In this document: one piece after another, positions 26,711-34,178 of the stretch
How positions within the stretch are numbered: position 1 is the first letter of the stretch
Layout of the letters: each line of letters begins with the position of its first letter
Source of the DNA: Prolixibacteraceae bacterium
GTDB taxonomy: Bacteria > Bacteroidota > Bacteroidia > Bacteroidales > Prolixibacteraceae
Direction: 5' to 3'
Length of the DNA: 46,205 bases
Assembly: GCA_009773765.1 (NCBI GenBank)
Contig: WTWZ01000009.1
Span: forward strand, 1-46,205
The notes under the pieces: model-generated
What the model was told of the DNA's origin: nothing
The model's database searches: none
Seen by the model: only the letters and a program-made list of their open reading frames with translations
Made by a program: the position numbers and the translations under genes

Positions 26711-27742
26711 TTAAATATATTCTTTTAGGGCCTGCAGCAAAACATTGTCTTCTTCCATTGTGCCGGTTGTAATGCGCAGACTGTTTCCGCACAAATGTAT
26801 TTTCGAACGGTCGCGAACAATAATCCCGCTCTCAACCAAATAGTTGTAAATTCCACGGGCATCTGTCATTGTAACCAGGAGAAAGTTAGCGTCAGACGGA
26901 TAAATTTTTGTTACAAAATGAAATTTGGCCAGATATTTGGCCATTTTCCCGCGTTCCTCAATCAGCATTTTAATCCAGGCGTCAACCTGTTCTTTGTTAT
27001 CAATCAATTCGAGCGCTTTTTGCTGAGTTAAAATATTCAGGTTGTAAGGGTATTTTATTTTATTCAAAACCTGAATTATTTCACTTGCTGCAAAGGCCAT
27101 TCCCAGCCTGATCCCGGCCATTCCCCATGCCTTTGAGAAGGTTTGCAAAATAACCAGGTTGGGATATTTGTCAAGTTCAGGGAGAAACGATTTTCCCGGT
27201 GCAAAATCAATGTACGCTTCATCAAGAATAACAACCCCATCGAAATTTTGAATAATTTCCAGCATTGCATTTTTATCCAGGCTGTTTCCGCTGGGGTTGT
27301 TTGGCGAGCAAAGGAAAATTAATTTTGTATTTCTGTTTACAGCCTTCAGGATTTGTTTTGAATCCAGTTCAAAGTTTGCTGTTAACGACACTTTTATAAC
27401 ATCAACATTATTTGTATCGGCCGCTACCTGATACATTCCGTAAGTTGGGTTGATGGTAATAATATTGTCAATCCCCGGTTCGCAGAAGGCGCGGATCAGC
27501 AAATCGATGGGTTCGTCGCTGCCGTTTCCCAAAAATATCTGGTGGGCGGGAATATTTTTTAATACCGATATTTTTTGTTTTAACTCTTTCTGAAGCGGAT
27601 CGGGATATCGGTTGTATGGTTCATTAAATGGGTTTTCGTTGGCATCGAGAAACACCATTGCATCGCCCGAATATTCATCACGTGCTGATGAATAAGGTTT
27701 AAGGTTTAGTATATTTTTTCGGAGCAGGTTGTTAATGTTCAT
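26711..27742 (-). CDS. hisC: Histidinol-phosphate aminotransferase
   Basis: A 343-residue PLP enzyme of fold type I that converts imidazole acetol-phosphate to histidinol-phosphate. Key segments are the N-terminal LDANENPFN and NRYPDP, the cofactor-binding FLGNGSDEPIDLL, FLCSPNNPSGN, VVILDEAYIDF (aspartate to the pyridine nitrogen), and the Schiff-base lysine in LQTFSKAWGMAGIRLG. An arginine near LRITTGT anchors the substrate. It lies one base after the hisD stop, so the two are tightly coupled. Confidence 0.95.
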   Translation of the reverse strand: MNINNLLRKNILNLKPYSSARDEYSGDAMVFLDANENPFNEPYNRYPDPLQKELKQKISVLKNIPAHQIFLGNGSDEPIDLLIRAFCEPGIDNIITINPTYGMYQVAADTNNVDVIKVSLTANFELDSKQILKAVNRNTKLIFLCSPNNPSGNSLDKNAMLEIIQNFDGVVILDEAYIDFAPGKSFLPELDKYPNLVILQTFSKAWGMAGIRLGMAFAASEIIQVLNKIKYPYNLNILTQQKALELIDNKEQVDAWIKMLIEERGKMAKYLAKFHFVTKIYPSDANFLLVTMTDARGIYNYLVESGIIVRDRSKIHLCGNSLRITTGTMEEDNVLLQALKEYI

Positions 27743-27743
27743 A

Positions 27744-29024
27744 TTATATCGTTTTTAACCGCAAAGTTACCGCATTTTTATGTGCCCACAATTCCTCGGC
27801 AGCGGCCATTATTTCAACGGCCGTGCCAATGTTTTTAAGCCCTTCCTTTGAAATTTCCTGAAAGGTAATTTTTTTCAGAAAACTGTCGAGATTAACGCCA
27901 CTGCACGAACGCGCCCAACCGTTTGTAGGTAAAGTATGATTAGTTCCCGAGGCGTAATCACCGGCGCTTTCGGGAGTAAATTCGCCCAGAAACACCGAGC
28001 CGGCATTTGTAATTTTATCAACGTAATCAGCGTAATTTTTTATACTGATAATCAAATGTTCGGGTGCGTATTCGTTTATCAGATCAATCTGGTGTTCAAA
28101 ATTCTCCATAACAATTAAAATGCTGTGTTCAAGAGCTTTTGAAGCTGTTTTTCCCCTCGGTAGATTTTTTATCTGAATTTCTATTTCGGTCAGTACATTC
28201 TCAACCACTTCCAAACTGCTGGCAACCAAAACCACCTGGCTGTCGGCGCCGTGTTCTGCCTGTGAAAGTAAATCGGAAGCCACAAATGCAGGGTTTGATG
28301 TTTCATCGGCGATAACCAGAACTTCCGACGGACCGGCCGGCATATCAATGGAAACATCGTTTATGTTTACCAGTTGTTTGGCAGCGACAACAAACTGGTT
28401 GCCCGGACCAAAAATTTTGTATGTTTTCGGTATGGTTTGCGTTCCGTAAGCCATGGCGCCAATTGCCTGAACGCCGCCAAGTTTGTAAATTTGGGTAACC
28501 CCCGAAACTTTTGCAGCATATAAAATAGCAGGATGAATTTTACCATCGATATTGGGGGGCGAACACAGCACAATTTCTTTGCACCCCGCAATTTGCGCCG
28601 GAATGGCCAGCATTAAAACAGTTGAAAAAAGGGGAGCAGTTCCACCTGGAATATACAAACCAACTTTTTCGACTGGAACAGGTTTTTGCCAGCAAACTAC
28701 ACCTGGCGTGGTTTCAATTTTTTTGGTTTGTGTGGTTTGTGCCGCATGAAAAACCTGAATATTTTTTGAAGCCAGATTAACCGCATCTTTTAAATCTTCG
28801 TCAATTTGTTGCTCTGCTTCTTTCAATTCTTGTTCCGAAACCAAAAACGAATCAAGTTTTACGCCGTCGAATTGCAGTGTAAATTTCCGCAAAGCTTCAT
28901 CGCCATTCACTTTGATTTCATTTAAAATGGCCTGCACCTTTCCAAACAAATCAGCAACTTCAAAAACAGGCCGTTTCAGAATTTCGGGCCAGGTTTCCCG
29001 ATTTGGATTTATGTAAGTTTTCAT
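27744..29024 (-). CDS. hisD: Histidinol dehydrogenase
   Basis: A 426-residue NAD-dependent enzyme for the last two oxidations to histidine. Recognised segments are PVEKVGLYIPGGTAPL, YKLGGVQAIGAMAYG, IFGPGNQFVVAAK, DMPAGPSEVLVIAD, the zinc-site SQAEHGADSQ, the catalytic NEYAPEHLII, and GDYASGTNHTLPTNGWARSCSG. Normal length. It sits between hisG (48 bases, filled by a tandem repeat) and hisC (1 base). Confidence 0.96.
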   Translation of the reverse strand: MKTYINPNRETWPEILKRPVFEVADLFGKVQAILNEIKVNGDEALRKFTLQFDGVKLDSFLVSEQELKEAEQQIDEDLKDAVNLASKNIQVFHAAQTTQTKKIETTPGVVCWQKPVPVEKVGLYIPGGTAPLFSTVLMLAIPAQIAGCKEIVLCSPPNIDGKIHPAILYAAKVSGVTQIYKLGGVQAIGAMAYGTQTIPKTYKIFGPGNQFVVAAKQLVNINDVSIDMPAGPSEVLVIADETSNPAFVASDLLSQAEHGADSQVVLVASSLEVVENVLTEIEIQIKNLPRGKTASKALEHSILIVMENFEHQIDLINEYAPEHLIISIKNYADYVDKITNAGSVFLGEFTPESAGDYASGTNHTLPTNGWARSCSGVNLDSFLKKITFQEISKEGLKNIGTAVEIMAAAEELWAHKNAVTLRLKTI

Positions 29025-29026
29025 TT

Positions 29027-29067
29027 TTGCTTGATACTTGATGCTTGATACTTGATGCTTGATACTT
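29027..29067. repeat. 14-bp tandem repeat between hisG and hisD
   Basis: The unit TGATGCTTGATACT occurs as one partial and two full copies, filling almost the whole hisG-hisD gap. It does not resemble CRISPR. TTGATACTTGATGC-type tandem units are common between genes in Bacteroidota. Confidence 0.75.
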
Positions 29068-29072
29068 TCTTT

Positions 29073-29930
29073 TCAAAAAATCATTTTTTCAATCGGTATT
29101 ACCAGGATTCCTTCAGCGCCTGCTTTTTTGAGTTTACCAATGACCACCCAAAAATCGTTTTCCTCAATCACCGAATGCATCGAACTCCATCCTTCTTCTG
29201 CCAGCGGAACAACAGTCGGACTTTTTATTCCCGGTACTAAAGCTGCAATTTCATGTATTTTTTGGTTGGGCGCGTTCAGTAAAATGTATTTTTTCCCTTT
29301 GGCGCGCTGTACCGATTCGAGGCGGAAAATAAATTCGTTGAGCGTTTCCTGCATTTCGGGCGATAAATTCGGGTTGGCTATTAACAATGCTTCCGACTTA
29401 AGAACAACTTCAACTTCTTTTAAACGGTTGCTAATCAGCGTTGAACCAGAGCTTACTATATCGAAAATGGCATCGGCCAAACCAATTCCAGGGGCAATTT
29501 CAACCGAGCCGGTAATTACATGTACTTCGGCATTGATATTATTTTCAGTTAAAAACTTTTTAAGAATAGAGGGGTAGGAGGTTGCGATTTTTTTACCGTT
29601 GAAAAAATCGACTCCCGTGTATTCCATATTTTTTGGAATAGCCAGCGAAAGCCTGCATTTGCTGAATCCAAGCCGTTTTGCAATTACCACATTTTCCCCT
29701 TTTTCGAGCATTTCATTTTCGCCAACAATACCAATATTGGCAACTCCGGCTGCCACGGTCTGTGGAATATCGTCATCGCGCAGAAACAAAGCATCCATCG
29801 GGAAATTTCTCGATTCGGCAACCAGTGTGCGTCTTCCAATAGTCAGGTCAATTCCCGCTTCTTTAATGAGTTGCATTGAATCCTCGTTTAACCTTCCTTT
29901 GGTCTGGATCGCAATTTTAAGTCTGTTCAT
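29073..29930 (-). CDS. hisG: ATP phosphoribosyltransferase (long form)
   Basis: A 285-residue enzyme committing PRPP and ATP to histidine synthesis. The N-terminal LKIAIQTKGRLNEDS and catalytic-domain segments (GVANIGIVGENEML, ATSYPSILKKFL) lead to the PRPP loop GSVEIAPGIGLADAIFDIVSSGSTL. The extra C-terminal domain (about 215-285), with VPLAEEGWSSMHSVIEE, is the histidine-binding regulatory domain of the long form, so no HisZ is needed. It is the first structural gene, 75 bases after an attenuator terminator. Confidence 0.96.
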   Translation of the reverse strand: MNRLKIAIQTKGRLNEDSMQLIKEAGIDLTIGRRTLVAESRNFPMDALFLRDDDIPQTVAAGVANIGIVGENEMLEKGENVVIAKRLGFSKCRLSLAIPKNMEYTGVDFFNGKKIATSYPSILKKFLTENNINAEVHVITGSVEIAPGIGLADAIFDIVSSGSTLISNRLKEVEVVLKSEALLIANPNLSPEMQETLNEFIFRLESVQRAKGKKYILLNAPNQKIHEIAALVPGIKSPTVVPLAEEGWSSMHSVIEENDFWVVIGKLKKAGAEGILVIPIEKMIF

Positions 29931-29970
29931 TTTGTATTTCTTCTTTTATGTTTTTATTCTTTTCTTTCTC

Positions 29971-29998
29971 CTCTCCTTTGGAGAGGTCGGGAGAGGCT
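29971..29998. repeat. Palindromic CTCTCC/GGAGAG repeat in the his leader
   Basis: CTCTCC-TTT-GGAGAG (29971-29985) is followed by GTCGGGAGAGG. This GC-richer palindrome belongs to a dispersed type seen between genes in Bacteroidota. It sits between the attenuator and hisG. Confidence 0.5.
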
Positions 29999-30004
29999 TC
30001 TTTC

Positions 30005-30037
30005 AACAAAAAAAGGCCTACCAAATGGTAAGCCTTT
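30005..30037 (-). terminator. Attenuator terminator of the his operon
   Basis: On the minus strand AAAGGCTTACC (30037-30027) pairs with GGTAGGCCTTT (30022-30012) around an ATTT loop, followed by a run of T. It lies between the His-rich leader peptide and hisG. The end of the leader frame contains GGTAGGCT (30083-30076), almost a copy of the 3' arm, which can instead pair with GGCTTACC (8 bp with two G-U pairs). That would form an antiterminator. Confidence 0.85.
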
Positions 30038-30071
30038 CACTGAATTATATTTTATAATTTAAACAAAACAA

Positions 30072-30134
30072 TTACAGCCTACCTTTCGATTGGAATTTTC
30101 CGTGATGGCCGTGATGTAACTGTTCAAGTTTCAT
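30072..30134 (-). CDS. hisL: his operon leader peptide
   Basis: A 20-residue frame, MKLEQLHHGHHGKFQSKGRL, with four His codons in five positions, immediately before a terminator hairpin and hisG. Stalling of the ribosome at the His codons, when charged His-tRNA is scarce, would leave the downstream RNA free to form the antiterminator. His-rich leaders are well known in Enterobacteria; I recognise this one from the sequence alone. The symbol is used by analogy. Confidence 0.85.
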   Translation of the reverse strand: MKLEQLHHGHHGKFQSKGRL

Positions 30135-30154
30135 TTTTTAAAATTTTAATGGTG

Positions 30155-30185
30155 CAATTATAATTATAAAATTGAATTCAGCAAC
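30155..30185 (-). promoter_or_regulatory. Candidate his operon promoter
   Basis: Read on the minus strand, GTTG (30185-30182), 19 bases, then TATAATTG (30162-30155) differs at one base per element from the Bacteroidota consensus TTTG-N19-TAnnTTTG. It lies 20 bases before the leader-peptide ATG. Modest support. Confidence 0.4.
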
Positions 30186-30270
30186 ATGAATTTCTATTAA
30201 TTTAATATTCAAGTTTGTTTATGACATTTGATTAATCATAAAATTCTTAGCAAAAGACATTATTATTAAT

Positions 30271-30301
30271 TTTGAAATCTGCAATCGGTTGCATAAATTT
30301 G
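30271..30301 (+). promoter_or_regulatory. Promoter of the GH105 gene
   Basis: TTTG (30271-30274), 19 bases, then TAAATTTG (30294-30301) is an exact match to the Bacteroidota sigma consensus. It predicts an mRNA start near 30308 and a leader of about 55 bases before the ATG at 30362. Confidence 0.6.
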
Positions 30302-30361
30302 AACCATCAGCTAAACTGATGATTACATAAACTTTTTTTATAAATTTTAATATCAAATCAG

Positions 30362-31465
30362 ATGAACAAATTAATTTCAATTTTCCTTGTACTTATCATT
30401 CTTTCCGGGTCGGCTTTTGCACAGAAAGCGGAAAATAAAAAGCTTTTTAAAGATTCGTACATCAAAAAAACCATGACAAAAGCTTTGGACTGGCAGTTAA
30501 AAAATCCTAAACATGCTTTGTACGACTGGACCAATGGCGCTTTTTATGCAGGTGTTTTTGCCGCTTATGAAACCACTGGTTCGAAAAAAATCTGGAACGC
30601 CATGTACGAAATGGGTGAAGCCAACCAATGGAAACCCGGGCCGCGTTTGCACCACGCCGATGATCATGCTATTTGCCAAACGTACATTGATATGTACAGA
30701 GTTTCGGGTGAAAGGAAAATGATTCAACCATTTATTGAAACGATGGATAAATTTATGGTAACACCTTATGAAACTGGCGAAATCAGGCCAATTACATGGT
30801 GGTGGTGCGATGCCCTTTTTATGGGGCCGGCTGCTTTTATAAAACTGGGCATTACTTTAAAAGACAACAAATACCTTGAGTTAAACGACAAACTTTTTAA
30901 AGAATGTTACAATTTGTTGTATGATAAAGAAGAACAGTTGTATGCCCGCGACATGAAATACAAATGGAACGAACCTGGAATAACGCCGATGAAGGAAGCC
31001 AACGGTAAAAAAATATTCTGGTCGCGCGGAAATGGCTGGGTGATGGGTGGATTGGTTCGCACAATTTCTGAACTGCCAAAAGATTGGCCGACACGCGGGT
31101 TTTATATACAGAACTACAAAGAGATGGCCGAAAAAATTATCACGCTGCAACAGGCCGACGGGCTCTGGCGGTCAAGTTTACTCGACCCCGGTTCATATCC
31201 GGGCGGTGAAGCAAGCGGTACAGGATTTTATACTTACGCATTGGCATGGGGAATCAACAACGGAATTTTAGATAAATCAACTTATTTGCCTGTGGTTGAA
31301 AAAGCCTGGGTTGGATTAAACGGCCTTATTCAGCCTGACGGGTATATGGGTTGGACCCAGCCTATTGGCGCCGATCCAAAAAAGAATTTTACCGCCGAAA
31401 GCTGGGAAGTGTACGGAACCGGGGCTTTTTTATTAGCTGGGAGTGAGGTGATTAAACTGGAGTAA
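30362..31465 (+). CDS. GH105 unsaturated glucuronyl/rhamnogalacturonyl hydrolase
   Basis: A 367-residue secreted enzyme (signal peptide 1-20, ending AFA) of the GH88/GH105 (alpha/alpha)6 family. It removes the unsaturated uronic acid left by polysaccharide lyases. The catalytic aspartate is in ITWWWCDALFMGPA (Asp150). Other family segments are YDWTNGAFYAG, RLHHADDHAICQTYIDMY, WSRGNGWVMGGL and EASGTGFYTYALAWGINNG. The full length matches YteR-like proteins. No lyase, SusC or SusD gene is next to it, so it is not inside a classic utilisation locus; substrate class (pectin or another glycuronan) is open. Confidence 0.93.
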   Translation: MNKLISIFLVLIILSGSAFAQKAENKKLFKDSYIKKTMTKALDWQLKNPKHALYDWTNGAFYAGVFAAYETTGSKKIWNAMYEMGEANQWKPGPRLHHADDHAICQTYIDMYRVSGERKMIQPFIETMDKFMVTPYETGEIRPITWWWCDALFMGPAAFIKLGITLKDNKYLELNDKLFKECYNLLYDKEEQLYARDMKYKWNEPGITPMKEANGKKIFWSRGNGWVMGGLVRTISELPKDWPTRGFYIQNYKEMAEKIITLQQADGLWRSSLLDPGSYPGGEASGTGFYTYALAWGINNGILDKSTYLPVVEKAWVGLNGLIQPDGYMGWTQPIGADPKKNFTAESWEVYGTGAFLLAGSEVIKLE

Positions 31466-31496
31466 TAAGTTTTCATTGTCGATTGGTTAATTAAAC

Positions 31497-31548
31497 CAGA
31501 CTTCGACTACGCTCAGTCTGACGGTCACCCTGAGCGAAGTCGAAGGGT
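31497..31548. repeat. Dispersed palindromic TTCGACT repeat, copy 1
   Basis: CTTCGACTACGCTCAG (31501-31516) is an inverted repeat of CTGAGCGAAGTCGAAG (31530-31545) with one mismatch in 16, around TCTGACGGTCACC. A partial relative is at 38621-38656. Such REP-like palindromes are widespread in Bacteroidota. Confidence 0.8.
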
Positions 31549-31610
31549 GTTTTACAATCTGGTGCTTCTAATTTTTACATTAACTAAACGACATTGAGTT
31601 ATAAATTATA

Positions 31611-31640
31611 AAAAAAGCCACAGAAGCCTGCGGCTTTTAT
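31611..31640. terminator. Bidirectional terminator between GH105 and small secreted gene
   Basis: AAAAGCC (31613-31619) pairs with GGCTTTT (31632-31638) around a 12-base loop, with A and T runs on both sides. It lies between two convergent genes. Confidence 0.65.
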
Positions 31641-31687
31641 TTCAGGTTTGACTCTGGTTTTGTCAAACTTATTCCCTTCTGGTTGAC

Positions 31688-32059
31688 CTATTTTTCTTTT
31701 TCAGCCGAAATTTTCATCTCCCCGTCAGGTGTATTCACTGTTCCGGTCATTTTATTGCCTTCGATTTTGGTATTTATGCTAATATATTGGTAATCAATAT
31801 ACAAGCCGCATTTTAAAATTCCTTCCCCGTAGGCCACATCTTTCAAATCAATTTTGTATCCGTCGGCAAATTTAACTTCGCCAACCAGTTTGCCTTCTTT
31901 CTCTGAAATGGCCAAAGTACCTTTGTCATATCCAACCGGCGCCGATGGCACTTCATATTTCCAGTTACCAACAACATCCTGGTTATTCGATGCCTTACCT
32001 GCTGTTACGGTTGTAACTGCAATGGCAAACAGAAAAGTAAGAATCATAAATTTTTTCAT
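31688..32059 (-). CDS. Small secreted beta-rich protein, unknown function
   Basis: A 123-residue protein with a signal peptide (about 1-20, ending VTAGKA). The mature part, about 100 residues, alternates short strands (VGNWKYEV, GTLAISEKEGKLVGEVKF, YISINTKIEGNKMTGTVNT, GEMKISAEKEK). This is the pattern of lipocalin-like or domain-of-unknown-function beta barrels often secreted by Bacteroidota. No catalytic motif is visible. It is single, facing the GH105 gene across a terminator. Confidence 0.75.
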   Translation of the reverse strand: MKKFMILTFLFAIAVTTVTAGKASNNQDVVGNWKYEVPSAPVGYDKGTLAISEKEGKLVGEVKFADGYKIDLKDVAYGEGILKCGLYIDYQYISINTKIEGNKMTGTVNTPDGEMKISAEKEK

Positions 32060-32164
32060 ATCCGATATAATTTTAAATGTTTAACAGGGCAAATTTGAAC
32101 CGGATATTTTTACTTTCCAAAATCTGGGGGTAAAAATATGCATTATGGGATAAAACGAAAAACG

Positions 32165-32992
32165 TCAGGATAGAAAGCTCAAAAACGGGGTCGAATATTT
32201 TTCGGAAACTGGGATTGGTTTATCAAAATGGTTGAGTTTGAGTTTGAGTTTCTTCCCTTCTTTTTGCATGAATTCAACTTTGGTGGGATTAACCATAAAC
32301 GAGCGGTGGCAGCGTAAAATGGAATTTTCTTTCAGCATTTCTTCCATGTTTTTCAGTGTGTTACGTAAAAGCTTACGATGAACTTTGTTGTCGATGAAGT
32401 AAAAAACTGAAACGTAATTGTCCGTCGATTCAAGTAAAAGCAAATCTTTCGAAAGCACCGAAAATTTTATTTTATCATTTTCGTCTTTAAAAATTATCGA
32501 TCGTTTTTCGGTTGGTTTGTTGGCGTTCGATTTCAATGATGCAATTTCGTCACGCTGGTTTTTATAGTAAACAATCAGTATTGCAAATGAATAGGGGAGC
32601 CAAATGCTCATTAAAGTATATTTTAACGAAAAAATCAAATCGTTCCTGAAATTACCAATCGGATTTCCGTATAAAAAAATATAAACCAGGTTGATAAGTG
32701 CAATTTCGATGAGCAGCCAGAGTAAATAGCTTTTTATTTTGAATTCATGAATTTTAAATATTCTGCGCAATGGAAACTGTGTGTAAAGAAAAACTATGGC
32801 AATCACAAAACCGTAACTCGATAACCGCAGAAACTGAATAAATCCTGAATCAGAATACCAACGGGCAATATTAAAAGGTTGAAACACATTCAGAAAGATT
32901 ACACTGAATACAAAAACAACCAGAATAAGCAGAAACCGATCTGCTTTTTTATCGAGGAGATTAAAATTGTTATTTAAAAAATTCAAATTCAT
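32165..32992 (-). CDS. Membrane-bound LytTR transcriptional regulator
   Basis: A 275-residue protein with four N-terminal membrane helices (about 20-38, 50-72, 86-105, 115-145) and a C-terminal LytTR DNA-binding domain (about 175-273). Typical LytTR segments are LLLLESTDNYVSVFY, KLLRNTLKNMEEML, ILRCHRSFMVNPTKV and LKLNHFDKPIPVSEKY. LytTR proteins bind direct repeats and often control envelope or surface functions. With no receiver domain, it presumably senses through its membrane part. It ends before an 11-base gap to the Nudix gene upstream, so the two may share a transcript. Confidence 0.88.
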   Translation of the reverse strand: MNLNFLNNNFNLLDKKADRFLLILVVFVFSVIFLNVFQPFNIARWYSDSGFIQFLRLSSYGFVIAIVFLYTQFPLRRIFKIHEFKIKSYLLWLLIEIALINLVYIFLYGNPIGNFRNDLIFSLKYTLMSIWLPYSFAILIVYYKNQRDEIASLKSNANKPTEKRSIIFKDENDKIKFSVLSKDLLLLESTDNYVSVFYFIDNKVHRKLLRNTLKNMEEMLKENSILRCHRSFMVNPTKVEFMQKEGKKLKLKLNHFDKPIPVSEKYSTPFLSFLS

Positions 32993-33003
32993 TGCAAAAA
33001 CAG

Positions 33004-33624
33004 TTAATCAAAACAGGATTCGGTTTTTTCGCCACGGTGATATTGAAACATAAGTTTTATTTGGTCAGCCGTATTTCGCGGAGTTGACAATTCTGGCAGT
33101 TCGTGTTCGTTAAACCAGCCCACATCGCTGGTTTCGGAACCAGTTGAGGTGTTGTTGTCTAATTGTTTACAAAGCAGGAATATTTTGTAAACATACTCAA
33201 AAGCGGGGGGCATATTTTGTTTTTGCTTGTCTAAAACTGCCAGTAACCTTGTTGTCTTCACTTTTATCCCGGCCTCTTCGAAACACTCTTTTACGGCAAC
33301 TTCCGATGGACTGTAACCCACATCGGCCCAACCGCCCGGCATCGCCCAGCAATTATCGGCTTTTTCCTGAATTAACAAAATCTCGCCGGTTTCGTTGAAA
33401 ACAACCGCGCGCACATCTACTTTCGGGGTTTTGTAGCCATTTTTATCCTGAATTACCAGAACTATTTTTTCAACCGGAACATCGGTGATTTGTTTCATCA
33501 TTTGCAGGCTGATTTCATGCAGCTCGTTGTATCGCTCGCGGTCGAAGGTGTTTTGTGAGAATTCAAGGCCAATTTCCGCCAGCGCCTGAATACGTTTAAT
33601 TTTTTCGAAAATAAAGTTGTGCAT
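33004..33624 (-). CDS. Nudix hydrolase
   Basis: A 206-residue protein. The N-terminal 60 residues are a helical extension (FEKIKRIQALAEIGLEFSQN) typical of the Nudix subfamily acting on ADP-ribose-like substrates. The Nudix box is GGWADVGYSPSEVAVKECFE plus EAGI. Relative to the consensus GX5EX7REUXEEXGU, tyrosine replaces the first glutamate and lysine replaces the arginine, while the metal-binding EXXEE is kept. It should hydrolyse a nucleoside diphosphate derivative. It starts one base before the zinc-ribbon gene ends and precedes the LytTR gene. Confidence 0.88.
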   Translation of the reverse strand: MHNFIFEKIKRIQALAEIGLEFSQNTFDRERYNELHEISLQMMKQITDVPVEKIVLVIQDKNGYKTPKVDVRAVVFNETGEILLIQEKADNCWAMPGGWADVGYSPSEVAVKECFEEAGIKVKTTRLLAVLDKQKQNMPPAFEYVYKIFLLCKQLDNNTSTGSETSDVGWFNEHELPELSTPRNTADQIKLMFQYHRGEKTESCFD

Positions 33625-33625
33625 A

Positions 33626-33982
33626 TTAATTTGCTTCGTTTTTTACCAGGATATATTTGTTGCTTTCCACTTCGCAGTAACCCTGATCGTAGCAAAAATA
33701 ATACACCCGGCCCGTTTTGGTGGTGTACATATTGGTATAGTATTTAAAATTGAATCCTTTTTTCTCCAAAACACTTTTTAGGGTAGTCGATTTTTCTTCA
33801 GGATTCAACTCTTGTAAAATGGAGTGATTCTTTTTTAACACCCTGTTGATGTTTCGCATGATATTGGTTATTCCGCCCAGTTTTTTATTGTTGTATGAAT
33901 TGCGGCAAAGGTCGTTGCAGAATTTCTGGTCGGCACGGCCTTTTAGTGGTCCGCCGCAATCGAGGCAAAATCGTTTTTCCAT
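33626..33982 (-). CDS. Zinc-ribbon protein, unknown function
   Basis: A 118-residue protein whose N-terminus is a compact zinc ribbon: FCLDCGGPLKGRADQKFCND then LCRNSYNNKK, giving Cys-X2-Cys and Cys-X3-Cys pairs. The remainder is basic and helical, then has tyrosine-rich strands (FKYYTNMYTTKTGRVYYFCYDQGYCEV). This combination occurs in small Bacteroidota proteins of unknown function; nucleic-acid binding is plausible. It is the first gene of a likely unit with the Nudix and LytTR genes. A strong palindrome at 34025-34048 lies in its promoter region. Confidence 0.78.
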   Translation of the reverse strand: MEKRFCLDCGGPLKGRADQKFCNDLCRNSYNNKKLGGITNIMRNINRVLKKNHSILQELNPEEKSTTLKSVLEKKGFNFKYYTNMYTTKTGRVYYFCYDQGYCEVESNKYILVKNEAN

Positions 33983-34024
33983 ATTATATTAATATTTATA
34001 AGTCGCTAAAATACAAAAATATAT

Positions 34025-34048
34025 CCGTTTACAAACGTTTATAAACGG
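34025..34048. promoter_or_regulatory. Palindromic operator candidate between zinc-ribbon gene and ssb
   Basis: CCGTTTA (34025-34031) and TAAACGG (34042-34048) form an inverted repeat, and the centre-right part CGTTTATAAACG (34036-34047) is itself a perfect palindrome. It sits 43 bases upstream of the zinc-ribbon start, between divergent genes, with no poly-T after it. An operator is therefore likelier than a terminator. Confidence 0.5.
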
Positions 34049-34099
34049 TTATTGTCGATTACAAATACTTAAAAACCGGGTGAGGTTTGCGGTGCGCTT

Positions 34100-34107
34100 T
34101 ACCTTTG
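34100..34107 (+). promoter_or_regulatory. Candidate -7 element for ssb
   Basis: TACCTTTG matches TAnnTTTG and lies about 70 bases before the ssb ATG. No TTTG at the right spacing upstream was found, so support is partial. Confidence 0.3.
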
Positions 34108-34178
34108 ACTCAACAATTTCGTTCAGGGGCTTGCGACAGAAACAGCCCTGCAATTATTAACTTAAAAAAATAAATATC

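Noticed and set aside
29027-29067. Possible CRISPR array
   Set aside because: Units are 14 bases, contiguous, without spacers; it is a simple tandem repeat.
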